From positions 1 to 64,000 of the forward strand of contig JABDIY010000058.1 of the NCBI GenBank assembly GCA_013003535.1: 64,000 nt of DNA, given 5' to 3'. This document shows positions 10,039 through 17,861 of the stretch, piece by piece. Each line of letters opens with the position of its first letter. Position 1 is the stretch's first letter. Below the pieces are notes generated by a model. It was not told the origin of the DNA. It worked only from the letters and a program-made list of their open reading frames with translations, and ran no database searches. The stretch comes from Acidimicrobiales bacterium. GTDB taxonomy: Bacteria > Actinomycetota > Acidimicrobiia > Acidimicrobiales > SZUA-35. Made by a program: the position numbers and the translations under genes.

Positions 10039-10872
10039 CTACTTCTGGTCTTTCAGAAACTCCTCGATCTTGGCGATCAGCTCGTTGCCGGAACCGGAGT
10101 TCATGGCGGCGTCGTACTCGGTCTCGAGATTGCTGACGTATTCGGCCATGTCGTCGTCGTCGGCGATCATCATGTCGATCTGGCGGACGTACTCGTCGGC
10201 AGCTTGGCTGAGGTCGTGGAGTGGGATTGGCAGTCCCAACAGCTTCGAAACTCGTTCTACCAGCGCTTTGGCCACCTTGGGCGATTGGGCGTGAGGGACA
10301 TAGCTCGGCACGGCCCCCCACAGCGAGACCGAGTCTAAATTGGCGTCATGGGTAGTGGTGTGGACCACTCCCACGATCCCAGTGGGCCCTTCATAGGTTG
10401 AGGGCTCCAGGTCGAGCCGATCGCGAAGCTCTGGGTTCATAGCTGATCCGTAGATCGTTGCGGGCCGGGTGTGGGCGACGTCGGCGATCAGGGCACCCAG
10501 GCTGACCACCATCTCTACCCCCGCCGCAATAGCGAGGTCGCGGATGGTCTCGGAATAGGTTCGCCAGCGCAACTGCGGCTCTATGCCTCGCAGGATGATC
10601 AGCTGACGGCCGTTCAGCGAACCGTGGCTGAAGGTGTTCTCAGGCCAATCGATGACCCGCTGCGTGTCTGAAATTCGTACCATGGGCCGGCTTTGTTGGA
10701 AATCGTAGAATGGCTCGGGGTCCAGTCTGGCGAACACCGTGGCCCCGCACTGCTCGGCGATGTACTCCGCGGCTGACGATGCCGCGTCGCCCGCGTCGTT
10801 CCAGCCTTCGAAGGCCATGATCATGATCGGCGAGCTGAACGAAGGGGTGTGGAGGTAGTCGACGAATGCCAC
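10039..10872 (-). CDS. PAC2 family protein
   Basis: A 277-aa protein of the PAC2 (proteasome assembly chaperone 2-like) family. The family hallmark MIMAFEGWNDAGDAAS is at residues 17-32, and GALIADVAHTRP near residue 150 is the conserved second block. Actinobacterial members are typical of proteasome-bearing lineages, but their molecular role is not established. GTG 10872 is preferred to GTG 10881, three codons upstream, because TACCGT lies 7 nt before it. The acidic C-terminus (MNSGSGNELIAKIEEFLKDQ) is helical. Confidence 0.88.
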   Translation of the reverse strand: MAFVDYLHTPSFSSPIMIMAFEGWNDAGDAASSAAEYIAEQCGATVFARLDPEPFYDFQQSRPMVRISDTQRVIDWPENTFSHGSLNGRQLIILRGIEPQLRWRTYSETIRDLAIAAGVEMVVSLGALIADVAHTRPATIYGSAMNPELRDRLDLEPSTYEGPTGIVGVVHTTTHDANLDSVSLWGAVPSYVPHAQSPKVAKALVERVSKLLGLPIPLHDLSQAADEYVRQIDMMIADDDDMAEYVSNLETEYDAAMNSGSGNELIAKIEEFLKDQK

Positions 10873-10879
10873 GCAACTC

Positions 10880-10885
10880 ACGGTA
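10880..10885 (-). promoter_or_regulatory. -10 box, leaderless PAC2 gene
   Basis: TACCGT on the minus strand, 7 nt before GTG 10872. The divergent GNAT promoter begins only 8 bp away. Confidence 0.55.
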
Positions 10886-10892
10886 CCGGGCC

Positions 10893-10898
10893 CATACT
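10893..10898 (+). promoter_or_regulatory. -10 box, leaderless GNAT gene
   Basis: CATACT followed by 6 nt and GTG 10905. This fixes a start 13 codons inside the longest reading frame. Confidence 0.55.
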
Positions 10899-10904
10899 TG
10901 GAGG

Positions 10905-11363
10905 GTGCAGATTGATGAGGCCACCGAGGTCAATCCCGAGCTGGTGGAGGCGATGAATCGCCTGATTCCGCAGCTCTCCCGCTCAAATCCTCCACCATCG
11001 GCAGAACAACTCGCCGAGCTGGTGGCTTCCGATGCTTCCCGTCTACTACTGGCGGTCAATGATGAGGGGCAGATCGTAGGTTCCTTGACCTTGGTGCTGT
11101 TCCGTATCCCAACCGGGGTGCGGGCCTGGATCGAAGACGTGGTGGTGGACGCCGAAGCCCGTGGTCTTGGAGTTGGGGAGAAGTTGAACCGACAGGCCCT
11201 TCGGTTAGCGGCGGAAAATGGTGCGGTTTCGGTTGATCTCACCAGCCGCCCCTCTCGGGAGGCCGCCAATCGCCTTTACAAACGACTCGGATTCGAAGAG
11301 CGCAGCACCAACGTGTACCGCTATGACCTCTCGCGAGCCGGCTCAATTCCAGGTTCGGACTAG
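10905..11363 (+). CDS. GNAT family N-acetyltransferase
   Basis: A 152-aa single-domain GNAT. The acetyl-CoA pyrophosphate-binding segment is VVVDAEARGLGVGEKLNRQA near residues 84-103, with the R/Q-x-x-G-x-G/A logic (ARGLGVG). It is followed by the beta-5/alpha-4 block (VDLTSRPSREAANRLYKRLG) ending in the usual GFEERSTNVYRY motif. The acceptor is unknown. It is divergent from the PAC2 gene with a shared 32-bp promoter interval and ends 1 bp before the convergent crotonase gene. Confidence 0.9.
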   Translation: MQIDEATEVNPELVEAMNRLIPQLSRSNPPPSAEQLAELVASDASRLLLAVNDEGQIVGSLTLVLFRIPTGVRAWIEDVVVDAEARGLGVGEKLNRQALRLAAENGAVSVDLTSRPSREAANRLYKRLGFEERSTNVYRYDLSRAGSIPGSD

Positions 11364-11364
11364 T

Positions 11365-12057
11365 TCAGACGCTTCTTCCTGCCAGAGCGATCGCCTCGGC
11401 GTGGAGGAGCGACTTGATTCGACCAAGATTGTTCCCTCGCCGCCCGGCAGCAGCCCTTGCCACCCCTACTGCGGTGGTGAGGAGGTCGTCTTCAGATACG
11501 AGTTGGTGAACGACTCCCGCTGTCAGTTGCTGCTCGGGCGGGAGCCGCTCGGCGGTGACCATCAGTCTGCTCGCGGCTGGTCGCCCCAGAACGTCGGCGA
11601 AGAGCGCCATCATCCCTGGGGAAAACGGCATCCCTAGATCCGCTTCGGGAAGGCACCAGAATCCTCGCTCGGTTCGGCCGATGCGAAGGTCCCCGGCGAG
11701 CGCCAGCATGGCTCCGGCGCCGAAAGCGTGGCCATTCAGAGCGGTGACCACCGTAAACGGAGCGGCCAACAACCGGGCCCAGAGTTTCTCCATGGTCCCG
11801 ACGAACGCCAGCGCCTTGTTTCCAGCATCGCTGAGGGCGGTTATGTCGAAGCCGTTGCTGAAAAACTTGCCGGAGCCGGTGACGATCAACGAACCGATCG
11901 ACTCGTCTGCCAAGGCCTCATCGAGCAAAGCGTTGAGGTGACTGATCACCGCCGGGGTGAAGCGGTTTTCGCCGTTGTTCATCCGGAGGATTGCTGCCCC
12001 GTCCCCTACCCGTTCCAGTGTCAGATCATCACCCAATGAGGTATCGGCAGCTCCCAT
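11365..12057 (-). CDS. Enoyl-CoA hydratase/isomerase (crotonase) family protein
   Basis: A 230-aa crotonase-fold protein acting on acyl-CoA thioesters. The two oxyanion-hole segments are visible: SGKFFSNGFDIT near residues 51-62 and NGHAFGAGAMLALAGDLRI near residues 98-116. LPEADLGMPFSPGMMALF carries a Glu that could serve as acid/base. The FFSNGFD form and short length resemble Delta3,Delta2-enoyl-CoA isomerases more than hydratases, but specificity is not provable. The open frame continues far upstream; the start is set at ATG 12057 because the crotonase domain begins there and a -10 box lies 7 nt before it. Confidence 0.88.
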   Translation of the reverse strand: MGAADTSLGDDLTLERVGDGAAILRMNNGENRFTPAVISHLNALLDEALADESIGSLIVTGSGKFFSNGFDITALSDAGNKALAFVGTMEKLWARLLAAPFTVVTALNGHAFGAGAMLALAGDLRIGRTERGFWCLPEADLGMPFSPGMMALFADVLGRPAASRLMVTAERLPPEQQLTAGVVHQLVSEDDLLTTAVGVARAAAGRRGNNLGRIKSLLHAEAIALAGRSV

Positions 12058-12064
12058 AGGGGGG

Positions 12065-12070
12065 AGGGTA
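12065..12070 (-). promoter_or_regulatory. -10 box, leaderless crotonase gene
   Basis: TACCCT on the minus strand. The 7-nt gap to ATG 12057 is CCCCCCT, which cannot act as a Shine-Dalgarno, so this is one of the clearest leaderless cases. Confidence 0.65.
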
Positions 12071-12080
12071 GACGCCTCGC

Positions 12081-12086
12081 TACGCT
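12081..12086 (+). promoter_or_regulatory. -10 box, leaderless 166-aa gene
   Basis: TACGCT, then the pyrimidine-rich CCGCCTC and ATG 12094. It is divergent from the crotonase promoter, 10 bp away. Confidence 0.65.
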
Positions 12087-12093
12087 CCGCCTC

Positions 12094-12594
12094 ATGCCGG
12101 AACTCCGACACGTGATACAGCGGGCATCGCGCAAGCTGCCGGGTGAGACCGTAGAGCTGGCTTTTCCGGCGATCCCCGTGCGCGCTGCGCCGGGGTCTCT
12201 CCACCAGACGTGGACGGCCTTCTTGCCGTTCGACGTCGCAATCACTGCGGCGGTGGGAAGCAAATGGGCGGTTCGCAAATATCGCCGCCGGCGAGCGATG
12301 GTCGGTCTGGAAGTCGCAACCGTCGACGCTATTACCGTGCCGGTCATTCTGGCGCTCACCAGCAACCACGTGGTGGTCCTCGACACCGGGCCTATTCGGC
12401 TGACGTGGCCGCGTCGCGAACTCGTCAGACTTCCAAAACCGGCGGCCGAAGTCATTTACCAACAGACTGCGACTCCCGTGGATACGCGTTTCGTCCTGAA
12501 TGGGCGGGAGTGGCAGGTTCATGGACGCTATGGCGCATCGATCCGCTCGCTGGTCGAGAAGTCCAGCTGGTCCGGAATCATCGACCTCCGCTGA
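12094..12594 (+). CDS. Hypothetical protein, possible PH-like domain
   Basis: I cannot place this 166-aa protein. The N-terminal 75 residues include a very basic patch (WAVRKYRRRRAMVG). After it comes a strand-rich region in which VILALTSNHVVVLDTGPIRL resembles the edge strands of bacterial pleckstrin-homology-like domains. That is only a pattern resemblance. It has no signal peptide and no clear membrane span, although residues 45-56 are mildly hydrophobic. The clean leaderless promoter and full-length open frame make it a real gene. It is divergent from the crotonase gene and upstream of the UMF1 transporter. Confidence 0.65.
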   Translation: MPELRHVIQRASRKLPGETVELAFPAIPVRAAPGSLHQTWTAFLPFDVAITAAVGSKWAVRKYRRRRAMVGLEVATVDAITVPVILALTSNHVVVLDTGPIRLTWPRRELVRLPKPAAEVIYQQTATPVDTRFVLNGREWQVHGRYGASIRSLVEKSSWSGIIDLR

Positions 12595-12639
12595 CCGGCG
12601 TTCCGGCTGACCATCGAGAATGGTGAACGTGTCAGCCAT

Positions 12640-12645
12640 TACGCT
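12640..12645 (+). promoter_or_regulatory. -10 box, leaderless UMF1 transporter gene
   Basis: TACGCT, 6 nt before GTG 12652, in the gap after the 166-aa gene. Confidence 0.65.
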
Positions 12646-12651
12646 GCGGCG

Positions 12652-13998
12652 GTGACTGCTGCTTCAGCGATCGAACGGGCCGAAGCCGCTCTAACCGGTG
12701 AGGAACGATCGGAGATCTTTGGCTGGAAGATGTTCGACTGGGGATGGTCAGCGTTCAGTACCACCGTCGTCACCGCTCTATTGGGTCCGTACCTCTTGGA
12801 GTTGATCGATGACGATGCCGGGGTTTCGGTTTTGGGGCTGAGGATCGATGAGGGAAGCTTCTATCCGTACGTGATCAGTCTTTCGGCGGTCCTCCAAGTC
12901 ATCGCCCTGCCCTTGGTCGGGTCCGCGGCTGACTTCAGCAGCAAGAAAAAATCCATCATGTTGACGCTGGCCTACATCGGCTCGATCGCCACGATCGGTC
13001 TCTTCTTCGTGGTCGAGTCAACCGTGGTACTCGGCGGCCTCTTGTTCGTCGTTGCCGCAGTCGCCTTTTCGGCTGCCTCGGTGATCTACAACTCCTACCT
13101 TCCCGACATCGCACCTCCCGCTCTGCGGGACCGGATTAGTTCCGCCGGCTTTGCCGTTGGGTACATGGGCGGGGCGTTATGGCTGGCGGCAAACTTCGTT
13201 TTGATTCTGGTGATGGAAGACGACGCTCTAGCCGTACGGCTGAGCCTTGGAGGAACGGGCGTCTGGGCTCTCGTGTTCATCTGGTGGTTTCCCGGTCGTC
13301 TGCTTCTCTCCCGTCCAGCCAATCGTCAGAAACCCGAGGGCATCGGCTGGTTGAAGCTCAGCGCCACGTCGGTCATGGCCACGTTGAAAGAAATCAAGTC
13401 CGCCCATCCGGTCACATTCCGGTACTTGATCGCTTATCTGATCTTCAATGACGGGATCGCCACGGTCATCACGGTCGCAGCAGTCTTCGCCGCGGACGAA
13501 CTGGACGCGGAGGCCACCCAGTTGCTGCTACTTGTTCTTTTGATCCAGGTGGTAGCCATCCCGGGAGCGATCGCCTTCGGCCGATTCGCCGAGCGGGTGG
13601 GCGCCAAGAAGGCGCTGATCGTCAATCTCTGCGTGTGGGTGGCCTTGGTGGTCTATGCATTCCTGGTCCTCGACAACATCACGCAGCTGTTTGTGATGGG
13701 GTTCTTTCTCGCCTTGGTGTTGGGTGGCTCCCAAGCCCTGAGCCGCTCGCTGTACGCCCAGATGGTCCCGCACGATCGGGAATCGGAGTTCTTCGGGTTC
13801 TATGAGATCGCCGCCCGGGGAACGTCGTGGATGGGTCCGTTGGCGTTCGGTGTGGCCAATCAAGTCCTGGGTTCACAACGGCAAGCGATTCTTATTCTCC
13901 TGGTCTTCTTCGTGCTGGGCCTGGCTTTGCTGATCCCGGTGAAGGTTCGGCAAGGCATGCTCGATGCCGGTCAGGATCCCACCGGCCTGGTGTTCTAG
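12652..13998 (+). CDS. MFS transporter, UMF1/Atg22-like
   Basis: A 448-aa integral membrane protein with about 12 hydrophobic helices. The start EIFGWKMFDWGWSAFSTTVV is the signature opening of the UMF1 (Atg22-like) branch of MFS transporters, normally followed by a large first extracytoplasmic loop, as here (residues 46-75). SLYAQMVPHDRESEFFGFYE in the second half is also typical. Yeast Atg22 exports amino acids from the vacuole; bacterial substrates are mostly unknown. It is monocistronic and convergent with the hydroxyacid oxidase gene. Confidence 0.9.
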   Translation: MTAASAIERAEAALTGEERSEIFGWKMFDWGWSAFSTTVVTALLGPYLLELIDDDAGVSVLGLRIDEGSFYPYVISLSAVLQVIALPLVGSAADFSSKKKSIMLTLAYIGSIATIGLFFVVESTVVLGGLLFVVAAVAFSAASVIYNSYLPDIAPPALRDRISSAGFAVGYMGGALWLAANFVLILVMEDDALAVRLSLGGTGVWALVFIWWFPGRLLLSRPANRQKPEGIGWLKLSATSVMATLKEIKSAHPVTFRYLIAYLIFNDGIATVITVAAVFAADELDAEATQLLLLVLLIQVVAIPGAIAFGRFAERVGAKKALIVNLCVWVALVVYAFLVLDNITQLFVMGFFLALVLGGSQALSRSLYAQMVPHDRESEFFGFYEIAARGTSWMGPLAFGVANQVLGSQRQAILILLVFFVLGLALLIPVKVRQGMLDAGQDPTGLVF

Positions 13999-14014
13999 CG
14001 CAGATCACGCAGGC

Positions 14015-15169
14015 CTATTCGAGACGCTCCGAGGACAGGGAACTCGGCAATTGGCTGAGGGTCGCACAACCAGTCTGGCTCATCACGTTCACCAGATCGT
14101 CGTGAAGGATGTCAAAGGCATGGCCCGCCGCGTCGTTGCCGAGAGCACCGACACCGTACATGAATGCCCGGCCGCAAAAAACGAAGCTTGCACCAAGAGC
14201 GATCGCTCGGGCAACGTCGAGACCTGACCGAACTCCGCTGTCAAAGAGCACCGGTACCGAGCCGCCGAGGCGTGCGACGATCGCCGGGAGTGCATCTATT
14301 GCTGCGACCGCTCCATCGAGTTGGCGGCCGCCGTGATTGGAGACTTGTATGGCGTCGGCTCCGGTGTCCACGCACCTTTGGGCATCGTTGGGGTCCAGGA
14401 TGCCTTTGACCACCAGTGGGCCGTCCCACTGGTCCCGGATCTCGGCGAGGTAGGCGAATGACAGGGTTCCACCCAGGCTGGCACCGACGAACCCGGCGGT
14501 GTTGCGCATCGTGGCTTGATCTACGTAGGCCTCGAGTGTTCGAAAGCGGGGCAGTCCGTGGCGCAGAATCTCCCGTGACCATGCCGGTCGGAGGGCCGCC
14601 TGACTGACGAGGCGAGGACCGATCGTTGGGGGTACCCGGATTTGGGCTTTGCGTTGCCGTTCCCGCCGGCTGGGACTCGGGACGTCGGCGGTGACCACCA
14701 GCGTGGTGAATCCGGCGGCGGCAGCTCGTTGGATCAGCTGCTCGCGGAGCTCCAGATCGCGTGGTGGATACAGCTGGAACCAGCCCATTCCGCCGCTGAG
14801 GGGGCCAACGATTTCCGGGGCTTGGGTCCCGACGGTGCTGAGCACGAACGGGATCCGTCGGTCGGCGGCCGCCCTGGGAAGGGAGAGGTCGCTGCCGGGC
14901 CAGATCAGCCCCGCCATGCCGATGGGGGCCATGCCGATGGGGGCGCTGTAGTTGACACCGAAGAGGCTGGTTTCGGTAGCGGGGGCGAACGGGCCCCTGA
15001 GGAGTTGAGGAACGAACGTGATCCTTTCGAGCGCGGCCGTGTTGCGAGCCACCGCCTCATCGTTACCGGTCCCGCTGTGCAGGTACTCCCATGCGAAGTG
15101 CGGGATGCGTCGTTTGGCCCGACGCTCAAGATCGGCGATCGCCGGGAAGTGATCCATCAACGCCCCCAC
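14015..15169 (-). CDS. FMN-dependent alpha-hydroxy-acid oxidase/dehydrogenase
   Basis: A 384-aa TIM-barrel flavoprotein of the lactate dehydrogenase (LldD)/glycolate oxidase/mandelate dehydrogenase family, which oxidises L-2-hydroxy acids to 2-oxo acids. The active-site block [11 protein letters not shown] with catalytic His and substrate-binding Arg is near residue 278. The FMN-contacting Lys is in LVVKGILDP, and [20 protein letters not shown] plus [11 protein letters not shown] form the phosphate site. [11 protein letters not shown] replaces the more common YxxGGAxDE. GTG 15169 is chosen from the -10 box spacing. Without partner genes the physiological substrate is open. Confidence 0.92.
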   Translation of the reverse strand: MGALMDHFPAIADLERRAKRRIPHFAWEYLHSGTGNDEAVARNTAALERITFVPQLLRGPFAPATETSLFGVNYSAPIGMAPIGMAGLIWPGSDLSLPRAAADRRIPFVLSTVGTQAPEIVGPLSGGMGWFQLYPPRDLELREQLIQRAAAAGFTTLVVTADVPSPSRRERQRKAQIRVPPTIGPRLVSQAALRPAWSREILRHGLPRFRTLEAYVDQATMRNTAGFVGASLGGTLSFAYLAEIRDQWDGPLVVKGILDPNDAQRCVDTGADAIQVSNHGGRQLDGAVAAIDALPAIVARLGGSVPVLFDSGVRSGLDVARAIALGASFVFCGRAFMYGVGALGNDAAGHAFDILHDDLVNVMSQTGCATLSQLPSSLSSERLE

Positions 15170-15175
15170 CCTCCC

Positions 15176-15181
15176 ACCTTA
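15176..15181 (-). promoter_or_regulatory. -10 box, leaderless hydroxyacid oxidase gene
   Basis: TAAGGT on the minus strand, 6 nt before GTG 15169. It abuts the 16-bp tandem repeat. Confidence 0.65.
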
Positions 15182-15213
15182 GAACCGCCCCCCGAAAGAA
15201 CCGCCCCCCGAAA
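15182..15213 (-). repeat. Perfect 16-bp tandem repeat covering the -35 region
   Basis: GAACCGCCCCCCGAAA occurs twice head-to-tail (15182-15197 and 15198-15213), immediately upstream of the oxidase -10 box. Position and perfect identity suggest a tandem operator, but a replication-slippage duplication is an alternative. Confidence 0.8.
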
Positions 15214-15330
15214 ATCTGCCGGACCTTGCACCTCTCGTCGTTCGTGAGTAGACGGGACGGTCGATTGTACGTTCGCCTGAGATTGTCCGGTGAGTCGAGA
15301 TTCGGGGGCAGGCCCAGTCCGCCGCAGCCG

Positions 15331-15492
15331 CTACCGCTTGAGTTGCTGGATGAGGGAGGCGAGCGCCTGAAGCGCCTGCTCGCGCTTCATGGCCCACGAC
15401 CCTGGCGGCAACATGGCAACAGAACGGCGAACCTGTTCCCAGTCTTCGGCGGTTTTGGGCGAGGGTGATGGCGAAGTGGGAGAGTGGTCCAT
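15331..15492 (-). CDS. 53-aa small protein with SOS-box promoter
   Basis: A short gene encoding 53 residues that I do not recognise. The first 13 residues are Ser/Pro-rich (MDHSPTSPSPSPK). The rest should form two helices separated by LPPGSWAMK: TAEDWEQVRRSVAM and REQALQALASLIQQLKR. No signal peptide or membrane span is evident. Evidence that it is real: an ATG 7 nt after a TANNNT box, a perfect CGAAC-N4-GTTCG LexA-type palindrome just upstream, and codon use like its neighbours. The expected behaviour is induction after DNA damage. The function cannot be inferred; small SOS proteins in other bacteria often restrain division or modulate repair. Confidence 0.7.
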   Translation of the reverse strand: MDHSPTSPSPSPKTAEDWEQVRRSVAMLPPGSWAMKREQALQALASLIQQLKR

Positions 15493-15499
15493 CCCTTTC

Positions 15500-15505
15500 A
15501 CACTA
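15500..15505 (-). promoter_or_regulatory. -10 box of the 53-aa SOS gene
   Basis: TAGTGT on the minus strand with 7 nt (GAAAGGG) to ATG 15492. The gap could also act as a short Shine-Dalgarno if transcription starts earlier. Confidence 0.6.
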
Positions 15506-15506
15506 G

Positions 15507-15520
15507 CGAACGTTTGTTCG
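15507..15520 (-). promoter_or_regulatory. LexA/SOS box
   Basis: CGAACGTTTGTTCG is a perfect CGAAC-N4-GTTCG palindrome, the LexA operator of Gram-positive bacteria and Actinobacteria. It begins one base upstream of the -10 box, where bound LexA would exclude RNA polymerase. No plus-strand gene starts here, so the 53-aa gene is the only plausible target. Confidence 0.78.
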
Positions 15521-15566
15521 ATCTGCGAGAGAAACTTTGCTACGAAGCGCTATGTCAGAAACGTTC

Positions 15567-16865
15567 TTATTCGGCAGGCGCAGGCTCGATCCGGAAGACG
15601 CCGCCGTCGAGACTGAGCACGTACATCTCGCCGTTTTCGTCGGTACCAAAGGAACTCAGCACGTTCCGGGGCAACTGGAGGCCGAGATTGCGAAAGATCA
15701 CACCGCCGGGACTGGTTTGGGCACCGAACATTTCACCCGAGCAGTAGTCACCGAAGAGATAAACCCCATCGAACACCGGGAGGAGCTCGCCCCGGTAGAC
15801 GGCTCCTCCAGTGACAGAACACCGGTCGTTTTCGTGGCCATAGACAAGAATGGGCCTGGTATGGTCAGCCGGCTCGGTCCCCCCTTCGTAGGGTTCGAAA
15901 CCTTCTATCTGGTTCCATCCGAGATTCGCCGCGAACCCGCCTCCATCTGCGGCCCGCAGGAGGTTGACTTCTTCGAATCGATTCTGGCCGACGTCGGCAA
16001 TCCAAAGGTCACCGGTGGTGCTGTCGAAGCTGAAGCGCCACGGGTTTCGTACACCGTAGAGCCATACCTCTGGAGCGCCGCCACCATCGACGTACGGGTT
16101 GCCGTCGGGAATCGAGTACTTCGAATCACCCGACGCGCCGTCAGGGTCGATCCGCAGGATCGAACCGAGCATCGTGCTGGGATCTTGACCAGAACCCAGC
16201 GGGTCCCCGCTCCGGCCTCCATCACCGATACCGATGTAGAGGAATCCGTCGGGGCCAAAGGCTAAGCCACCACCGTTGTGGTTGGAGAAGGGTTGCTCGA
16301 CACGCAACAACTCGATTCGGGTTCCGGTGGCCACATTGTCGCCGTCCATGGTGTAGCGATCGATGACATTGTTCCCCGCTCTGTCGGTGAAGCTTACGAA
16401 GAGGTGGCGCCCATCGCTGGAGAAGACGATGTCCAGCAGTCCTTGTTCGCTCGCGCTACTGACTTCGTCGGAGATGTCCAGCACGGCACCGTTTCGTACG
16501 GCGAAACGGTCCGGTTGGTTCTTGGTAGTTGTGCGGGTGACCTGTCGGACGCGACCACCTTTTTCTCCAACGTAGAGGTCGCCGGTGCCGCTTCGTCCAA
16601 CGAGTGCGAGTGGTTTGTCGAGTTGGGCCACTTCAACAAGCAGAAGCTCCTGGCTCGACCAGGTTGGTTCTGCCGCTGACAACGGTGTGCTGGTGGTAGT
16701 CGGTGCATTGGTGGATCCCGGCGTGATCGGCTCGGTGACGGTCCCCCCAGGGTCGGCGGCAGAAGTGGACGGCTCATCGGAGCGGGTCCCGCAGGCGCTG
16801 GCCGCAAGCGCGACGACGGCCGCGGCCACGATCCAACGATCAAAAAACCTCCGGTGTTCTGCCAT
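15567..16865 (-). CDS. PQQ-type sugar dehydrogenase (GSDH family) lipoprotein
   Basis: A 432-aa exported protein. The N-terminus has basic residues, a hydrophobic core and the lipobox LAASAC (Cys near residue 27), so it should be lipid-anchored on the outer face of the membrane. A Ser/Thr/Pro-rich linker follows to about residue 75. The rest is a six-bladed propeller of the soluble glucose/sorbosone dehydrogenase family, with SNHNGGGLAFGPDGFLYIG (catalytic His), ILRIDPDG, VRNPWRFSFD and IADVGQNRFEEV. The usual cofactor is pyrroloquinoline quinone and the substrate an aldose. The start is ATG 16865, preceded by GGAGAAGG; the longer open frame upstream runs into the TesB gene. Confidence 0.9.
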   Translation of the reverse strand: MAEHRRFFDRWIVAAAVVALAASACGTRSDEPSTSAADPGGTVTEPITPGSTNAPTTTSTPLSAAEPTWSSQELLLVEVAQLDKPLALVGRSGTGDLYVGEKGGRVRQVTRTTTKNQPDRFAVRNGAVLDISDEVSSASEQGLLDIVFSSDGRHLFVSFTDRAGNNVIDRYTMDGDNVATGTRIELLRVEQPFSNHNGGGLAFGPDGFLYIGIGDGGRSGDPLGSGQDPSTMLGSILRIDPDGASGDSKYSIPDGNPYVDGGGAPEVWLYGVRNPWRFSFDSTTGDLWIADVGQNRFEEVNLLRAADGGGFAANLGWNQIEGFEPYEGGTEPADHTRPILVYGHENDRCSVTGGAVYRGELLPVFDGVYLFGDYCSGEMFGAQTSPGGVIFRNLGLQLPRNVLSSFGTDENGEMYVLSLDGGVFRIEPAPAE

Positions 16866-16903
16866 TGCCGCTGCCTTCTCCGGTGAACCGGGGCGAAACT
16901 TTT

Positions 16904-17770
16904 CTACGAAATGAGCCGAACCAGGCCCTCCTGCACAACAGACACTACAAGCTTGCCGTCCTGGAAAATTAGACCCCTTGCCAGCCCTCGTGCCCCTTGG
17001 GAGCTGGGGGTGTCCTGGATGTAGAGGAACCAGCGGTCGGCTCGGAAGGGCCGATGGAACCACATGGCGTGGTCCAGGCTGGCCATCATGAGATTTCCGC
17101 TGTGGAAGCTTTCACCGTGGGGAAGGTTGACCGTGTCCAGCAGGGTCATGTCGGAGGCATAGGTAAGGACACATTGATGGAGCACCGGATCGTCGGGGAG
17201 GGCTCCGTCGGCCCGCATCCACACCTGCTGATGTGGCGGCAACGGTTCGCCCGAAGCTCGTCGGGCCTCGTCGGGTCCCACGTAGCGCGCATCGATCGGA
17301 CGGGGCTGATGCAACCAGGCGCCCAGGATGTCGTTGCGGTCCGCATTCCGAGTGGCGAAATTGGGAAGTGATTCGGGGTCGGGAGCGGCTGGGGGATCGA
17401 ACTGGTGCTCGAACCCCGATTCGGCGGTGTGAAATGAGGCCGTGAGGTGAAAGATAGACTCGCCGTGCTGGATCGCGATCACTCGACGGGTGGTGAAGGA
17501 TCGGCCGTCCCGGACCCGTTCGACCTCATACACAATAGGAATTGATGGGTCGCCAGGGCGAAGAAAGTAGGAGTGAAGCGAGTGGACCGATCCCTTGTCT
17601 ACCGTTCGGTATGCCGCCACGAGTGCTTGGCCCGCCACTTGTCCTCCGAAGACCCGCTGGCGCATGTCGTTGGGGCTTTGACCACGGAAGATGTGGTCTT
17701 CGATCCGTTCGAGGTCCAACAGTTTCACGAGATCATCAACGGCGGACTGGGCGGAATAGGTTTCACTCAC
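16904..17770 (-). CDS. tesB: Acyl-CoA thioesterase II (TesB family)
   Basis: A 288-aa double-hotdog thioesterase that hydrolyses medium- and long-chain acyl-CoA to fatty acid and CoA. The family opening LVKLLDLERIEDHIFRG is near residue 13. The first hotdog holds RVFGGQVAGQALVAA and SLHSYFLRPGD. The second holds ASDMTLLDT and DHAMWFHRPFRADRWFLY. The length equals that of E. coli TesB. GTG 17770 is chosen over the more distal start of the open frame because it matches family length and has AGGA close upstream. Confidence 0.92.
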   Translation of the reverse strand: MSETYSAQSAVDDLVKLLDLERIEDHIFRGQSPNDMRQRVFGGQVAGQALVAAYRTVDKGSVHSLHSYFLRPGDPSIPIVYEVERVRDGRSFTTRRVIAIQHGESIFHLTASFHTAESGFEHQFDPPAAPDPESLPNFATRNADRNDILGAWLHQPRPIDARYVGPDEARRASGEPLPPHQQVWMRADGALPDDPVLHQCVLTYASDMTLLDTVNLPHGESFHSGNLMMASLDHAMWFHRPFRADRWFLYIQDTPSSQGARGLARGLIFQDGKLVVSVVQEGLVRLIS

Positions 17771-17776
17771 CTTCCT

Positions 17777-17782
17777 AGTGTG
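17777..17782 (-). promoter_or_regulatory. Weak -10 candidate for tesB
   Basis: CACACT on the minus strand, 6 nt before GTG 17770. It keeps the spacing but lacks the first T, and the gap (AGGAAG) could equally be a ribosome site. Confidence 0.3.
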
Positions 17783-17861
17783 CCTGTCGATAGGAGAAGA
17801 TCGTGTAGACGCTCGGGCCATCCCGCTGACCGGCGGCGGAGGCTACGGTTAGGACTCCTCT

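Noticed and set aside
12058-12639. N-terminal 194-codon extension of the crotonase frame
   Set aside because: It covers the divergent promoter and the 166-aa gene on the other strand and has no crotonase similarity. The domain starts at ATG 12057.
14642-15247. 201-codon plus-strand frame over the hydroxyacid oxidase gene
   Set aside because: Gly-rich shadow translation with no motif; the minus-strand gene is certain.
15880-15900. tRNA-like GGTTCGAA motif
   Set aside because: It lies inside the sugar dehydrogenase coding region, and no acceptor stem or anticodon arm can be formed around it.
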